Source of the DNA: Actinernus sp. WN-2022
Taxonomy: Eukaryota; Cnidaria; Anthozoa; Actiniaria; Actinernidae
Direction of reading: 5' to 3'
Length of the DNA: 64,000 nt
NCBI GenBank assembly: GCA_030867875.1
Contig: JAOWCC010000064.1
Coordinates: 32,386,802-32,450,801, forward strand
The notes under the pieces are model-generated. The model was given only the letters and a program-made list of their open reading frames with translations, had not been told where the DNA came from and did not search any database. Below are positions 53,705 to 64,000 of this stretch, piece by piece; the stretch's first letter is position 1; each line of letters begins with the position of its first letter. A program made the position numbers and the translations under genes.

Positions 53705-55440
53705 GACTCTTCACGTTTTATTTCTTCGAGCCTCTGGCACCCAGGGCTTCCCCCTACCTTTACTCCCATAAAATTTACTTGTACAAACAATTTCCCACCA
53801 AATTTAGTCCTCCCTCCCTCCCCTCCCTTCTCTAGGAAACAGTCCCTGTGAAAGGAAGCTATATCACGAAACACGAAGTGGAAACTTGAAGAAACATATT
53901 CACGATACTGTTCTTAATAAACGTAAAAGTTGCAGTCAAAAGGAAAACCACTCAGTGACTCAATAGAGATTTGTGGAACTGATGTTTGACGAATATCATT
54001 TACTGTGTGAATCTGACAAGGTGTGTATGTGTTCACCTGCAATAATTGTGTAGTACTTGGTATAATTATATAGTTGCATAAAATATGGCTTGATCCAGAT
54101 TCCCTTAGTTTTCATTCAGAAACTAGTCGAGAAATATTTAGGACTAAAAATGTATGTCATTTCAATCTAGATTCCCTACCTTGTGTCCTTTGTCGTGACA
54201 CCGATTACTATGAATGTAAATTAGAATGAGGTCAGACTTGATGGAGTTTACAGTTCCTATCATTTTTCTATTTTTGAACTTACGGTAATGTGGTCAAAAT
54301 TACAATTGTAAAGGTTTCTAGATTTGGAAAAACAGCTATAGTTAGGCGATTTACCTTCAGTGGAAGGAAGCCGCGAAGAACGTTTAGCGTTTTGAAAACA
54401 GGCGTGAAACAAAAGAAAGAAAATTGAAAACCTCTGGAAACATCCTGTAAATATTACGGATGTTCTTGGCCAGAAAAATGATGAGACGAAGACGTAAATT
54501 GAGGCGAAGTAGAAAGAAAACAAATTGGAAATAAACACATTTATTTTGCAAGGAAACGTTCTTAGTTAATATATAATATGAAAAAAGTCGCCGCAGATGA
54601 ATGTTTCACTTGTGGGTGAAAAAGGTTGAAGGGGAGTGGGTCTTTTAGGCCAGTAAGATACAAACAAACCCCACCGGCAACCAAGTAACCTTCCCGCTTA
54701 AATTATGTTAATATTACTATCCTTTCTTACTATATTTATTGTTGTGAATTACGACATCCCCGGTGGCGGAGATCACAAAAACAATTATAGTGGGGTTTTA
54801 GTTAAAGACAAAAAATACTATACACAAAGGTTTGCAATATTGTTTTGAAGCGAAGATGTCGAGTACATCATTATCTACCAAACTCTCCCGCCTGACAGGT
54901 GAGAAGTGGCGAATTAAACTTTAATGAATAAACACTTCAACCTAATTGGCAATGTTTTGTTTGAGAAACCAATGTTTAGAAAAAGCTACGCTTCATTCAG
55001 AGCAGTTGCTTTCGCCGGTTCGAGGTTATCTACTTTCTTTTAGCATCGACGCGGAAGCTTTTGTAATAGTGTTCAGTTGTGACATGAAAATCAGCACACA
55101 AAAAAAAACAGATTGAGAGAGAAAACCGCGTGGCTACCTTGTCTTTGCAAGATTAGATTACGAAACCAAAAACAAAAATAGTTGAGATAACAAAACTTTA
55201 TGTAAACTCGATTTGTGACATCTGCAGAAGTATTTCAGGATAATATTTTCCGATAAAAATGCCTTTCATTTCGTCTCAACTCGTACACGAAACAAGCAAA
55301 GCGAAGTTTCAGTTATAACCACTGGAGCCGAGTACTGTGCGACATGCTCAAATATTTATGATATAAAGAACATAATACGTTTGTTTCAAGCAATGGGAAA
55401 GCAAGAGCGAAGACTTGACTGAACCCGATACCCGATTGAC
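53705..55440. other. Upstream region of the coiled-coil gene, no coding feature supported
   Basis: AT-rich and unique-looking. An ATG with a short frame ending in a donor-like site (gacag/gtgaga, 54896) lies at about 54856 but has no support as an exon. A TATA-like stretch (gatataaag) at 55360 is about 80 bp upstream of the start codon of the next gene. An in-frame stop at 55420 precedes that ATG. Confidence 0.3.
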
Positions 55441-58400
55441 ATGGGGGAATTCAACGATGATTGTTCCGGCGATAATAAATACAGGTATGAACTATCAGCT
55501 CCCATGGAGCTCTCAACTAAAAAGTTTGATGAGGAATGCGAAGAGCTGAATTTTATTGTTGGGAATTTATCATCGAGTTTAGGAAAGTCTGAACAACTTA
55601 TCTTGAAAGCAATTCAGTACACATCCAAGCTTGTTACGGCATTGTCTCCACAAGAACTCCGTTCCAGGGATAAAGTATCATCAAGAAGTGATAAGGAAAT
55701 CGAGTTGAAAATTCAACATGAATCCTTCCCGGATGTAGGAAATCCTGGGGAATATGAGAAACATAAGCCATGTGAGATGCCATGTGAAAGTAATCAAACA
55801 ATTACAAAGAAATCGTCCAATTTGCCATTTGAAAACACAGTCGGACAAAACTCAGGCGACGTGGACGACATCACTGACAAGACAACAGTAAAAGAGACGT
55901 CAAACTTCGCTTTTCGACAATATTCAAATACAGAAAGTAGATATCATTCTGTGAGTCTTGACATATTTGCAGAGGTGACTGAAGAATCACAGGATGCATC
56001 GTCTTCAAAGGACACATGCCGACACAGCCTTAACAACGACACTAATTCACAGGGAAATATATCAGATGGAGAACGAGACAGTAGTGGAGAGAAAGCATCA
56101 AAAATTCCTACTATAAAAGTTTACCTAAGTAAAGGCTGCACTAAGCCCTCAAAGGAACCACAAGTTGGTAACTATATTTCGGACTGTTTGGGAGAAAGGC
56201 TTGCCATACGCCATCGAGATGTTAATCAAGAAAGAAGAAGCAACTACCCTCAAACAAGACCGCAAACAGTTCAGATAACACAAGGAATACAAACCAATGA
56301 AACCAAATTAGGAACCGAGAGTGAGAATCTAGATCACAGGTCACAGCAAACGAGTATTCAAAATCTCTTCACCGTCTTGAAGGCTGTAATGGATGGTTTG
56401 GCAACGTGTTCGCGCATGGCGGAAAAACTCAAATCTAACGTCATCATTCATTCCCAGTGCTTTGAAAATGCCACAGTCAAAGCTGACAAATCGACTCAAG
56501 TCCCTCTGGTATTAATTACGGACTGTGGCATATCAGTGGGTGATGTTAGCGCCTTGGCGTCTTGCCAAAGTCTTCTGGACGTCCCAGAAAAAGTGGACAA
56601 AGCGGTCCAAGTCTATATGCCTCCTATCAATGACAGTTCTAAGTCAGCGGCTGAACTCAGCCGTGACGTCAAAGGCTATCGCCACATTTATGAAGACGTC
56701 CAGTTGGCTGGAAAAATGCCATTGGCCAAAGTGGTCGATGCTCGAAATGATGATTCCGAGCTTGGAGGTGAAAGAGATATTCTTAACAGTGGTGGCCAGT
56801 GTAGCGATGAGACCAAGACCAAGAAACAAAAACAGAAACGTGGTCTTTTGAGGAACAAATCTTCTGTTGCAGAACGTGGTATCGTGCTATTTTCCAAAAG
56901 GCTGTTTTCAAGGAGCACCAAAAGTTCGAAACTGAATAAGACTTTAGTTGCAAGTAAAAGCGAAGAGGAGCTATCTACATGTACCTCTACTGAGCAATTG
57001 CAATTGACCTACGCGACTGGGAACAGTTCTAACCAAGGTTTCTTGACTGATGACGTCAGTATGATTAGCGACGTAAGTTGCCATACGTTTCGCCAAAGCA
57101 TTGAACTTGCAGAGACACTGAAACAGGTAGAGCGGGAGAACAATGTCTTGATGGAGGATAAAAGACGATTGATGGATAATTTATGTCGTCTGGAAGAAGA
57201 GTTAATGAACTTGAAAGATGGAAAATGGACACCTCGTAAAATCCTACCCAATGCCGACGTACAGAGGGGAGTGAGAGAAATGGAGTCTGATGTAAAAAAT
57301 GATAGGACTGTGACTAACTTCAGTCAGATGGGTACACAGCAAGAAAACAGTATGGGAAACGGTAAAGGATGTCTAAGATCTGATGAAAGAGGAGTGAAAG
57401 AGACAGGTCACAAGCAAAAGCAAGAATCGCACATCGAAGCTTACTTAAAACACAGTTGTATCTGGGATGATACGTTTAAAACAAAGCGTGATACAACCAG
57501 AAAAGAACTCCTGGTCCCTGTAATTGAACTCACAAATGCGAGTGATGAAAAAGAAATGCTAAACGATACAGTGTCATCGTCACGATTAAAGCTGGACCTC
57601 CTTTCGGAAGACAAGAAATACCTGTCGTGCAAGCTAGATAAGATGTTTAAAGAAAACGAAGCACACGAGGAAAAGAATAGGCATTTGCGTTTGGAAAACG
57701 AAGCTCATGTAGCGAAGTTGAAGGAAGAGATCTTCGGCCTTCGGTCGCGGTTGGATAATCTTCTCAACGCCAAACTTTTGTTGGAAAGAAACCAACAGAA
57801 GCTAAGGCTAGCGAACAAAAGACATAAAGTGCTTGAACAGCAAGTACAGGAGAGATGTCATAACCTTGTGTGCAAACTAGATGAACAACTCAAGATAATT
57901 GATATAGATGGCTTCATTTGGGATGTAAGAGAAAATGAAGACCTGAGTCCCGTTAGTAAGTTCAACCAATCAGAGAGGAAGTTGTCGGACAGTATCTTAC
58001 AATGTTTTGAGTTTTCTCCAGAACAGACGGCTTCAGTAAATCCCCCTGCAATGGCATTGACAAGTTTTGCCAACAAAAACACTTACTGGGGTTCCCATAA
58101 TCCAGGTAAGATAACAAGCGAAGCTTCAGAAGACAAACTAAGCAAGCCTGTCAACTACGGAGTAAATCAGAGGTGCAATCCAAAGAAAAACCAGGACAAA
58201 AAGAGTAGAGTAAACTCAGAGATTCTTTTGTCATCTACAGATCGGGTTTCGATCTTTTTGGGTACAATGCACTCACAACAGAAATGTACGGGTAGCAAAT
58301 TGAGAGAAAACAAAGTTTGTCGTTTCCCACCCTCCCGAACCCATTCGGCGATGGCGTCAATGGGGAGACGACAAGAACACGTAGAAACTACCAGAGACTG

Positions 58401-59520
58401 TTTGGGTTTCCTTCAGTCAGGCAACTCCAGTCAAAACCTGGATAACGTTATCCTTCTTGTGAATCCGCAGCTGGATATATTCAACACCTTGGAAGACAAA
58501 TGTCTGCTTATTCTGAAAAGCTACAGAGAGACGAAAGACAGTAACCTTCAACTACAAGAAGAGCAAAATAAACTGGATGGTGAGCTGGAGAACTGGAAGA
58601 AAGACAAAGAACAACAAGACGTTCTCATTGTCTGTCTTAAAAGCCTTCAGAAGGAGAACGACAGAATGAAATTAGACAATTTGGAATTAAGGAACTCACT
58701 TGACCAAATACAAGGAGATTGGACTGAGCAACGGCTTCGGCTCACGAACGAGAATACTGGGGTGGAAGAACACAATCCAAGGTTTAAAAAGGGAAATCGT
58801 AATAAGCTTACAAGCGAAAAGGACATTGATCTGAGGGAACAGGCTAAAACCGATGACAAAAACCGTGAATATGAAATGTTTGGAGACCAAGCTAAAAATG
58901 ACATTTTCGTCTATCCAGTGGATACTGAAATGGAATGCTGGTTTGAGGAAGAAGATTTTGTTACAGGAACATACCGCCAGCATACAGATAATTCCAATGA
59001 TAAAAAGGAACATGAGTTGGATGAAATGGATGCACCCATCCAGGAAAAACAGATGGCCGGGTTTTCTCAGAGCTTTTTGAATGCAGAGATGGATAGGCAA
59101 GTTCACGAAAGGGTACATAACAAAGAAAATGCCTTTACAATCGAGAAATCAGGAGACAAAGAAACAGACATTCCGAGAACAGGGCTAGGTCAGAAAAGGA
59201 GCAATCTGAAGGCAAGAAGGGTTACGTCAACAGGAGGATGCAATAAAGCTCTTCTTCAGCGTTTAGAGGAAGACGCCCCTTTGGTGATGGACAAGAAGTT
59301 TCGAAAAGGGTCAGTAAAGAGTAGAAAAGAAAGTTGTTACACATGTCACGCGGTGGGGAATCGCCATCGCCACTGTAGTTCCATCTTAGCAGTGCTGGCA
59401 ACGCCCGTCAGGAAGGCTTCTTTGAAGCGTCGCGACAGAGAGAGGGATAAAGGAAGTCTGAGGAAGGCCATGTCCACGTGCAGAAGTCGTGATCGCCTGT
59501 ATAAAGTCCATTATGTATGA
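55441..59520 (+). CDS. Large coiled-coil protein, 1359 residues, not recognised
   Basis: A single open exon from ATG 55441 (in-frame stop TGA at 55420 upstream) to TGA 59518-59520. No signal peptide, membrane segment or known catalytic motif. The N-terminal half is low-complexity, rich in Ser, Thr, Asp and Glu. Coiled coils: residues about 552-600 (LKQVERENNVLMEDKRRLMD), 717-820 (KEEIFGLRSRLDNLLNAKLL), 1011-1102 (NDRMKLDNLELRNSLDQIQG). Basic stretches at 460-475 (KTKKQKQKRG) and near the C-terminus suggest a nuclear or nucleic-acid/cytoskeleton role. Short DKSTQVP and DKAVQVY motifs occur at about 345-390. Cys and His cluster at 1299-1312 (CYTCHAVGNRHRHC), a possible metal site. The layout resembles centrosomal/ciliary coiled-coil proteins, but this is guesswork. 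The long intact frame argues strongly that it is a real gene. It may have further 5' or 3' exons. Confidence 0.8.
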   Translation: MGEFNDDCSGDNKYRYELSAPMELSTKKFDEECEELNFIVGNLSSSLGKSEQLILKAIQYTSKLVTALSPQELRSRDKVSSRSDKEIELKIQHESFPDVGNPGEYEKHKPCEMPCESNQTITKKSSNLPFENTVGQNSGDVDDITDKTTVKETSNFAFRQYSNTESRYHSVSLDIFAEVTEESQDASSSKDTCRHSLNNDTNSQGNISDGERDSSGEKASKIPTIKVYLSKGCTKPSKEPQVGNYISDCLGERLAIRHRDVNQERRSNYPQTRPQTVQITQGIQTNETKLGTESENLDHRSQQTSIQNLFTVLKAVMDGLATCSRMAEKLKSNVIIHSQCFENATVKADKSTQVPLVLITDCGISVGDVSALASCQSLLDVPEKVDKAVQVYMPPINDSSKSAAELSRDVKGYRHIYEDVQLAGKMPLAKVVDARNDDSELGGERDILNSGGQCSDETKTKKQKQKRGLLRNKSSVAERGIVLFSKRLFSRSTKSSKLNKTLVASKSEEELSTCTSTEQLQLTYATGNSSNQGFLTDDVSMISDVSCHTFRQSIELAETLKQVERENNVLMEDKRRLMDNLCRLEEELMNLKDGKWTPRKILPNADVQRGVREMESDVKNDRTVTNFSQMGTQQENSMGNGKGCLRSDERGVKETGHKQKQESHIEAYLKHSCIWDDTFKTKRDTTRKELLVPVIELTNASDEKEMLNDTVSSSRLKLDLLSEDKKYLSCKLDKMFKENEAHEEKNRHLRLENEAHVAKLKEEIFGLRSRLDNLLNAKLLLERNQQKLRLANKRHKVLEQQVQERCHNLVCKLDEQLKIIDIDGFIWDVRENEDLSPVSKFNQSERKLSDSILQCFEFSPEQTASVNPPAMALTSFANKNTYWGSHNPGKITSEASEDKLSKPVNYGVNQRCNPKKNQDKKSRVNSEILLSSTDRVSIFLGTMHSQQKCTGSKLRENKVCRFPPSRTHSAMASMGRRQEHVETTRDCLGFLQSGNSSQNLDNVILLVNPQLDIFNTLEDKCLLILKSYRETKDSNLQLQEEQNKLDGELENWKKDKEQQDVLIVCLKSLQKENDRMKLDNLELRNSLDQIQGDWTEQRLRLTNENTGVEEHNPRFKKGNRNKLTSEKDIDLREQAKTDDKNREYEMFGDQAKNDIFVYPVDTEMECWFEEEDFVTGTYRQHTDNSNDKKEHELDEMDAPIQEKQMAGFSQSFLNAEMDRQVHERVHNKENAFTIEKSGDKETDIPRTGLGQKRSNLKARRVTSTGGCNKALLQRLEEDAPLVMDKKFRKGSVKSRKESCYTCHAVGNRHRHCSSILAVLATPVRKASLKRRDRERDKGSLRKAMSTCRSRDRLYKVHYV

Positions 59521-59589
59521 GAATGGAGACGGAGGGTATACTGAAAGAAATGGGAGCACAAGTTAAAGCTTGATGCTAGAGGAAAATAG

Positions 59590-59680
59590 CAATAGGATAC
59601 ATATTGTAAACTGCATGGCAGCAAAATGCTCCACAGCTGCAGTCCGTTTGTGAAGCGCATTTGATTATATACCATATATA
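59590..59680 (+). repeat. SINE 3'-tail fragment
   Basis: gtaaactgcatggcagcaaaa and gtttgtgaagcgcatttgat resemble the 3' part of the SINE at 36475-36834 (gtaaactgcgtggcagc; gtaaagcgccatgaaac). Weak similarity, noted for the link to the downstream satellite. Confidence 0.4.
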
Positions 59681-59914
59681 TTCATCTTATTTATTACTAT
59701 TCGACTTGAGCATCTTATTAGTTAGCTAGTTTAAACTTTAGTTAGTTATGATTGTTCACTATATCGCGGGTTAGCAGTTTGTACTATTATTAGCATATGT
59801 ACCATCTTTCATACTCTATATGTAACAATTATTAGACCACTTTTTTCTCCATTTTAATTTCTGTAGATAGTTAACAGGTGAAGAGCTATATACTTTGTGG
59901 ATACACTATTATTA

Positions 59915-60545
59915 AACCATGCATTATTATTATTATTAAACCATGCATTATTATTATTATACCATGCATTATTATTATTATTATACCATGCATTATTATT
60001 ATTATACCATGCATTATTATTATTATTATACCATGCATTATTATTATTATTATACCATGCATTATTATTATTATACCATGCATTATTATTATTATTATAC
60101 CATGCATTATTATTATTAAACCATGCATTATTATTATTATACCATGCATTATTATTATTATTATACCATGCATTATTATTATTAAACCATGCATTATTAT
60201 TATTATACCATGCATTATTATTATTATTAAACCATGCATTATTATTATTATTATTATTAAACCATGCATTATTATTATTATACCATGCATTATTATTATT
60301 ATTATACCATGCATTATTATTATTAAACCATGCATTATTATTATTATACCATGCATTATTATTATTATTATACCATGCATTATTATTATTAAACCATGCA
60401 TTATTATTATTATACCATGCATTATTATTATTATTAAACCATGCATTATTATTATTATACCATGCATTATTATTATTATTAAACCATGCATTATTATTAT
60501 TATTATTATTATTAAACCATGCATTATTATTATTATTATACCATT
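59915..60545 (+). repeat. Compound satellite: 27 units of ccatgca plus (TTA)n
   Basis: 27 copies of accatgcattatt separated by (att) runs of differing length, with linker taacc or ttaaacc. Groups of linkers recur, giving a higher-order pattern. The end cattagaacttgcgttatat resembles SINE 3' tails, so it may have grown from such a tail. It happens to have no stops in two plus frames and one minus frame, giving apparent long proteins of repeated Ile-Pro-Cys or Leu-Tyr-His units that are not genes. Confidence 0.92.
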
Positions 60546-60763
60546 AGAACTTGCGTTATATAAATGAATAACTTTACTGTACTTGATAGACATCAGCAAA
60601 TTAAATTAAAGTTATGTGACAGGCGGAGGCGTGTTTTGCCGGATGCTCAGCTAGTGGAGGTGACGTCACTGGCAAGAAAATTGGCTGCCATGTAATAAGT
60701 GACGTCACACATACCTAAACTATTTTAAGTTTAAGTAGGAACTTATGTGCATGCAATCTAAAT

Positions 60764-60973
60764 CCCTGATCAAACGAGCATGAGAGTGCATCAGAGTTGA
60801 GGGACGAGAGTTTTCTTCAAATCGAGGGGAGTTGGAGAAAATTCTCGTCGACCGTCATGACAATTTGATCAGGTTCAAATTCGATGAGAGCGTTTGAGAG
60901 TCGATGAGAGCGCACGAGTCAACCGAGAGTGAGAGTTTGAACTCTCATGCGCTTTCACGCTCATTTGATCGGG
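60764..60973. mobile_element. MITE with imperfect TIRs
   Basis: ccctgatcaaacgagcatga at the left pairs with tcacgctcatttgatcgggc at the right. Internal near-repeats of tgagagcg and cgatgagagc. Confidence 0.75.
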
Positions 60974-61162
60974 CTTATTGCTATCACCATAGAAAATGTC
61001 TTTATCTCGATCAGCTGGAAGTGGAGCAATTAGACAATTCACAGCGAATCAACTTTGATGTTTTTAATGAATAAGTACAGGCCTGTTGGCCTTTTTACAA
61101 AGTGAATGCACGTACCCACGGTATGGAAGGCAGCATCTGTCACGAGAAATACTTTATCAACT

Positions 61163-61372
61163 AGAGTAGATTTCGTATGAGTGGGACAAACTACGGCATG
61201 TCCGTAGCCTTACCGTAACTGTACTGTAACCGTGATGTACCGTAACTATATAACCTGATTGGATCAGCAGGACATAAACAATATGGAAACCATTTCAATG
61301 TCACGGCATGCCGTACAGTAACGGTGCCGTAGTCATTGCTGTAGTTTGTCCCACTCATACGAAATCTGCTCT
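61163..61372. mobile_element. MITE with TIRs of about 32 bp
   Basis: AGAGTAGATTTCGTATGAGT and the near-complement ending CGAAATCTGCTCT. Several ccgtaact/ccgtaac words sit inside. Confidence 0.85.
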
Positions 61373-62376
61373 AATGTAAAAAAATAGTAATAGAACTAAG
61401 TAGAGTGCGATTTGGTCTGAAATGAGTGAATGAGTGAATACAAAAGTACACAACCCCGTAGTGTGAGTGCAATTTGAAATCAAGAGTATACTGACTATCA
61501 GACCAAAATTGCATGACACTAAGTTAATTATATCCATTTAGAAATCTAAACTCATCCAGGATTATGCTCTGAGATATTTAAGTCTTGAAAAAGACGACGT
61601 GCAATAATTAGTATTTTTTTTTAAACAGCCAATGAAGAGGAAATCCTCTCGAACCCGTTCCCCTTCTCTTTTGCGCATACTTGAGAAAAAGAAGAGAAGG
61701 CTTTGGGCTCAAGAATGCTGGTACGGTTTTTTCGCTTCCGTTGAGCATGCGCAGTCATGAAAGAGAAGAATCTGACGCGCCAACAATGGCGCGAAAATAT
61801 TATGCCGCCGTGGGACTGCTGTCGTGCGCTTGCGCACTTGCTCCGCTGCTTCCGATAACTAAAAATTAGACTTTATCATTGCACATGCGCGCGTATTGGA
61901 TATTCCCTCTTACTTATGCTCTCTTATTCGTATCCAATTTTTTCAAAAAACATTTTTTTTTTCAACCAATTTCCAACTTAGATCATATTGCCAACAATTT
62001 AACGGCAATTTTTTCTAACAGCGAACACGAACGCTTAAAAATACCTGTGTGCGTAGATTCAAGATCAGGGGACCTAATATACATACAGACATTCAGAGAA
62101 ACAAATACACACACATTTAGCTTACCTGTATTTGTAGATGCACCGTGCAGATGTATACACATTATATGCATATTCATTGTATGTAACGCATACAATGCTT
62201 ACGTTTGATGTGTGCATGGGATAATAAAGGTTTCCTGATCAATTAATCAGGGTCGTCGGTCAGGGGTTTTGGGTATACTGATATCCAATGGTTTTTATAT
62301 TAAGTATACGGTATTTTTATTACATCAACATTCAATCAACCGTAGATTTGGTTTAGTAGTGACTGGGGGTTAGTCG

Positions 62377-62455
62377 GAGGGGGGGGGGAGGAGGAGGAGT
62401 AGGAGGAGGAGGGAGGGAGGGAGGAGGAGGAGGAGGAGGAGGAGGGAGGGAGGGT
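62377..62455 (+). repeat. Purine (GGA)n-rich tract
   Basis: About 80 bp of G and A only, mainly gga/ggag/ggga units. Such tracts can adopt triplex or G-rich structures. Confidence 0.85.
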
Positions 62456-62573
62456 ACACCTAGAAATTTCGATTGGGAGTGTGCCAGGGTCTCAAACCCC
62501 TGACCTGTATTCGATCTCATAACAAGTAAAATATATGAAAATGTGCGGTCTCATACTTCCCTGTCAAGATTAT

Positions 62574-62695
62574 ACCCTATTCCAGTCTAAAAAATGCTAA
62601 ATTTATGACTCGTAGTACTTCAGCTCGAAATCCAAACCCTTTGGGGCGGCACATACCCGTATAGCTTATATATTGGGGGGTGGGGGGGGGGGGGG
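62574..62695 (+). repeat. Dispersed repeat ending in a G run (copy 2)
   Basis: Second copy of 34739-34840: ccagtctaaaaaatgcta, gcggcacatacccgtatagc, then a G-rich run. No gene is supported from 62700 to the window end. Confidence 0.6.
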
Positions 62696-63084
62696 TTGGT
62701 AAAGCAAGAGGCACCAAGACTCTTCTGTTCTGTTTCAGCCGATATCTTCTTGCGATTTATTTCTTCCTACAGATTTACACTTACTTTGCTCTAATTTTAT
62801 ACACTAGATGGTACAGTCGTACATGTTTTGGTGTACAGCATTCCGTTTTCATAAACACACTTTTTAACTATGTTGGCTCAAAGAATTTCTACATAATTTC
62901 GTCGCGTTTGTTAAAATAATAAGTTGATCGAGTCCCTAATGAGTTGTCCAACTTGGGGGAGGTTTTGCCTTGGCCCTTTACAGGATCAAAATATATCGCA
63001 CAAGACGTTAACTTAAGTGTGGAAAGACCAACTTGGTGAAGTTCCCACCAAAACACATCTATGCAAAATGAAGAGTCGTGTGCA

Positions 63085-63170
63085 ACAAGGGAGTAAGTGT
63101 TTCCTGGTCACATTCTAAATTCTCCTTCGATTCCTTTGTTTTCTAAGGGAGAATTTAGAACATGATCAAG
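63085..63170. repeat. Small hairpin
   Basis: cacattctaaattctcctt pairs with aagggagaatttagaacatg. The loop is cgattcctttgttttct. Confidence 0.5.
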
Positions 63171-63706
63171 AGTTACTTACGCCCTTTTGCACACAGCCCT
63201 TCAAATGTTTTACTAATTAGCGTGTTGATTACAATCTGCAACCATTGTATGAACATATCAACGAAGTTACACCCAAACTACAATTTAGCCACAAAGTTAA
63301 ATTACTTCGACACAAAGATTCAGCAGTCATGTAGTACTTGGAATTGACACATTTGAAGCACTTTTATAACTGGCCAGTTTAAATTCAAAGCTCTTAAGGC
63401 GCTAAGGAGGCTCTAATAAATTTATGTTTGGATTAGTTTTGGTTTTCAGACACTAGCTAAATTTCTGCGGAAGTCCAATATAAAACAAAATGATCAACCA
63501 TGCCTAGAGTCCTGGCCTCTTTAACCACTCCGTAAACTGGAAGGTCGCGGGCCGGAAAGAGAGTCCAGTAGATATTGCATGTGCATGTTCAAAATTGTCC
63601 AATCAGGAATAAGGTCAAATTCGCCGAAATATTCGCGGGGTTTATACCGAATACACTTTTGTTTCAATTGAAGGTTTGAAATGGCCGATAATATCGTATC
63701 GTATAA

Positions 63707-63734
63707 ACTTGAGACTTGAGACTTGAGACTTGAG
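63707..63734 (+). repeat. Four tandem copies of acttgag
   Basis: A 7-bp unit repeated four times. Adjacent DNA has short chance frames only. Confidence 0.8.
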
Positions 63735-64000
63735 ATCAGTGCCGAATTTCTCGCAACTATGTCCTCCCGCAGTACAAACACAAATAATTTATTGCTTTAG
63801 AGGCCTTTAATATTGCTTCTCGTGTGGACCACTAGGACTAAATCCTTCAGGTGAGAGCTTTAACAATTTGTATTTACACATAGAATTTAGATCGAAGGTT
63901 TCAAGTCCATTCATTTCGTTTTCACTGAGATCAGTCAGCTAGACATTTGATCATCCATGAGAGATACGAGTGAAGAAATCAAGCGACGAGTGGCGAAAAA

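Noticed and set aside
53524..53874. 116-codon frame with Arg-Gly-Glu-Glu repeats
   Set aside because: Product of the (CTCTC)n microsatellite.
54856..54897. Possible tiny first exon (ATG plus donor-like gtgaga) for the coiled-coil gene
   Set aside because: The main frame has its own ATG with an upstream in-frame stop, and no acceptor joining the two could be supported.
59878..60599. Three overlapping long frames of up to 237 codons
   Set aside because: They are the stop-free reading of a (TTA)n/ccatgca satellite on both strands.

Overview
The window looks like nuclear DNA of an anthozoan cnidarian, most likely a stony coral or sea anemone. Three things point there: AT-rich DNA packed with small inverted-repeat elements and LINE/tRNA-SINE copies, an intronless class A receptor of a cnidarian-expanded type, and an amine oxidase split by introns with normal GT/AG borders. 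There is no bacterial-style gene packing. The organism assignment is inference.

Only three host loci are convincing. (1) The 3' half of a copper amine oxidase gene on the + strand, in exons at 20144-20325, 21973-22517 and 24253-24637. It carries the topaquinone motif and copper-ligand histidines; its 5' exons are not visible. (2) An intact intronless 352-residue GPCR at 28375-29433, resembling the melanocortin/adenosine/cannabinoid (MECA) group. (3) A 1359-residue low-complexity coiled-coil protein in one open exon at 55441-59520, not recognised.

The rest is mostly mobile DNA. 0.4-10.2 kb holds two SINEs, several foldback elements, a segmental duplication and an unrecognised coding relic (7221-8830) in a repeat family with a recurring small hairpin. 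10.5-13.4 kb is an eroded cluster of virus-derived genes: a small acidic Cys/His protein, a P-loop ATPase of the small-DNA-virus packaging type, and three structural-like proteins. It is cut by one foldback element. 13.4-16.9 kb is LINE sequence with a MITE inside it. 30.2-34.2 kb is a nearly full LINE on the - strand with an SGNH-esterase ORF1. 37.5-40.4 kb is a TIR element with TAA target duplication that contains another LINE. 41.5-44.1 kb holds two LINE pieces facing each other. 44760-51427 is a complete BEL/Pao-type LTR retrotransposon on the - strand with 355-bp LTRs and a perfect 5-bp target duplication. 59.9-60.5 kb is a 27-unit compound satellite.

Nothing suggests operon-like cooperation among the host genes. 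The main story is layered insertion: several elements have exact target-site duplications (GTTTA, GAAAAACC, CCCCTAAC, TAA, AAGTCAGCAT), which fix their borders and give an order of events. All boundaries of repeats without a target duplication are approximate.
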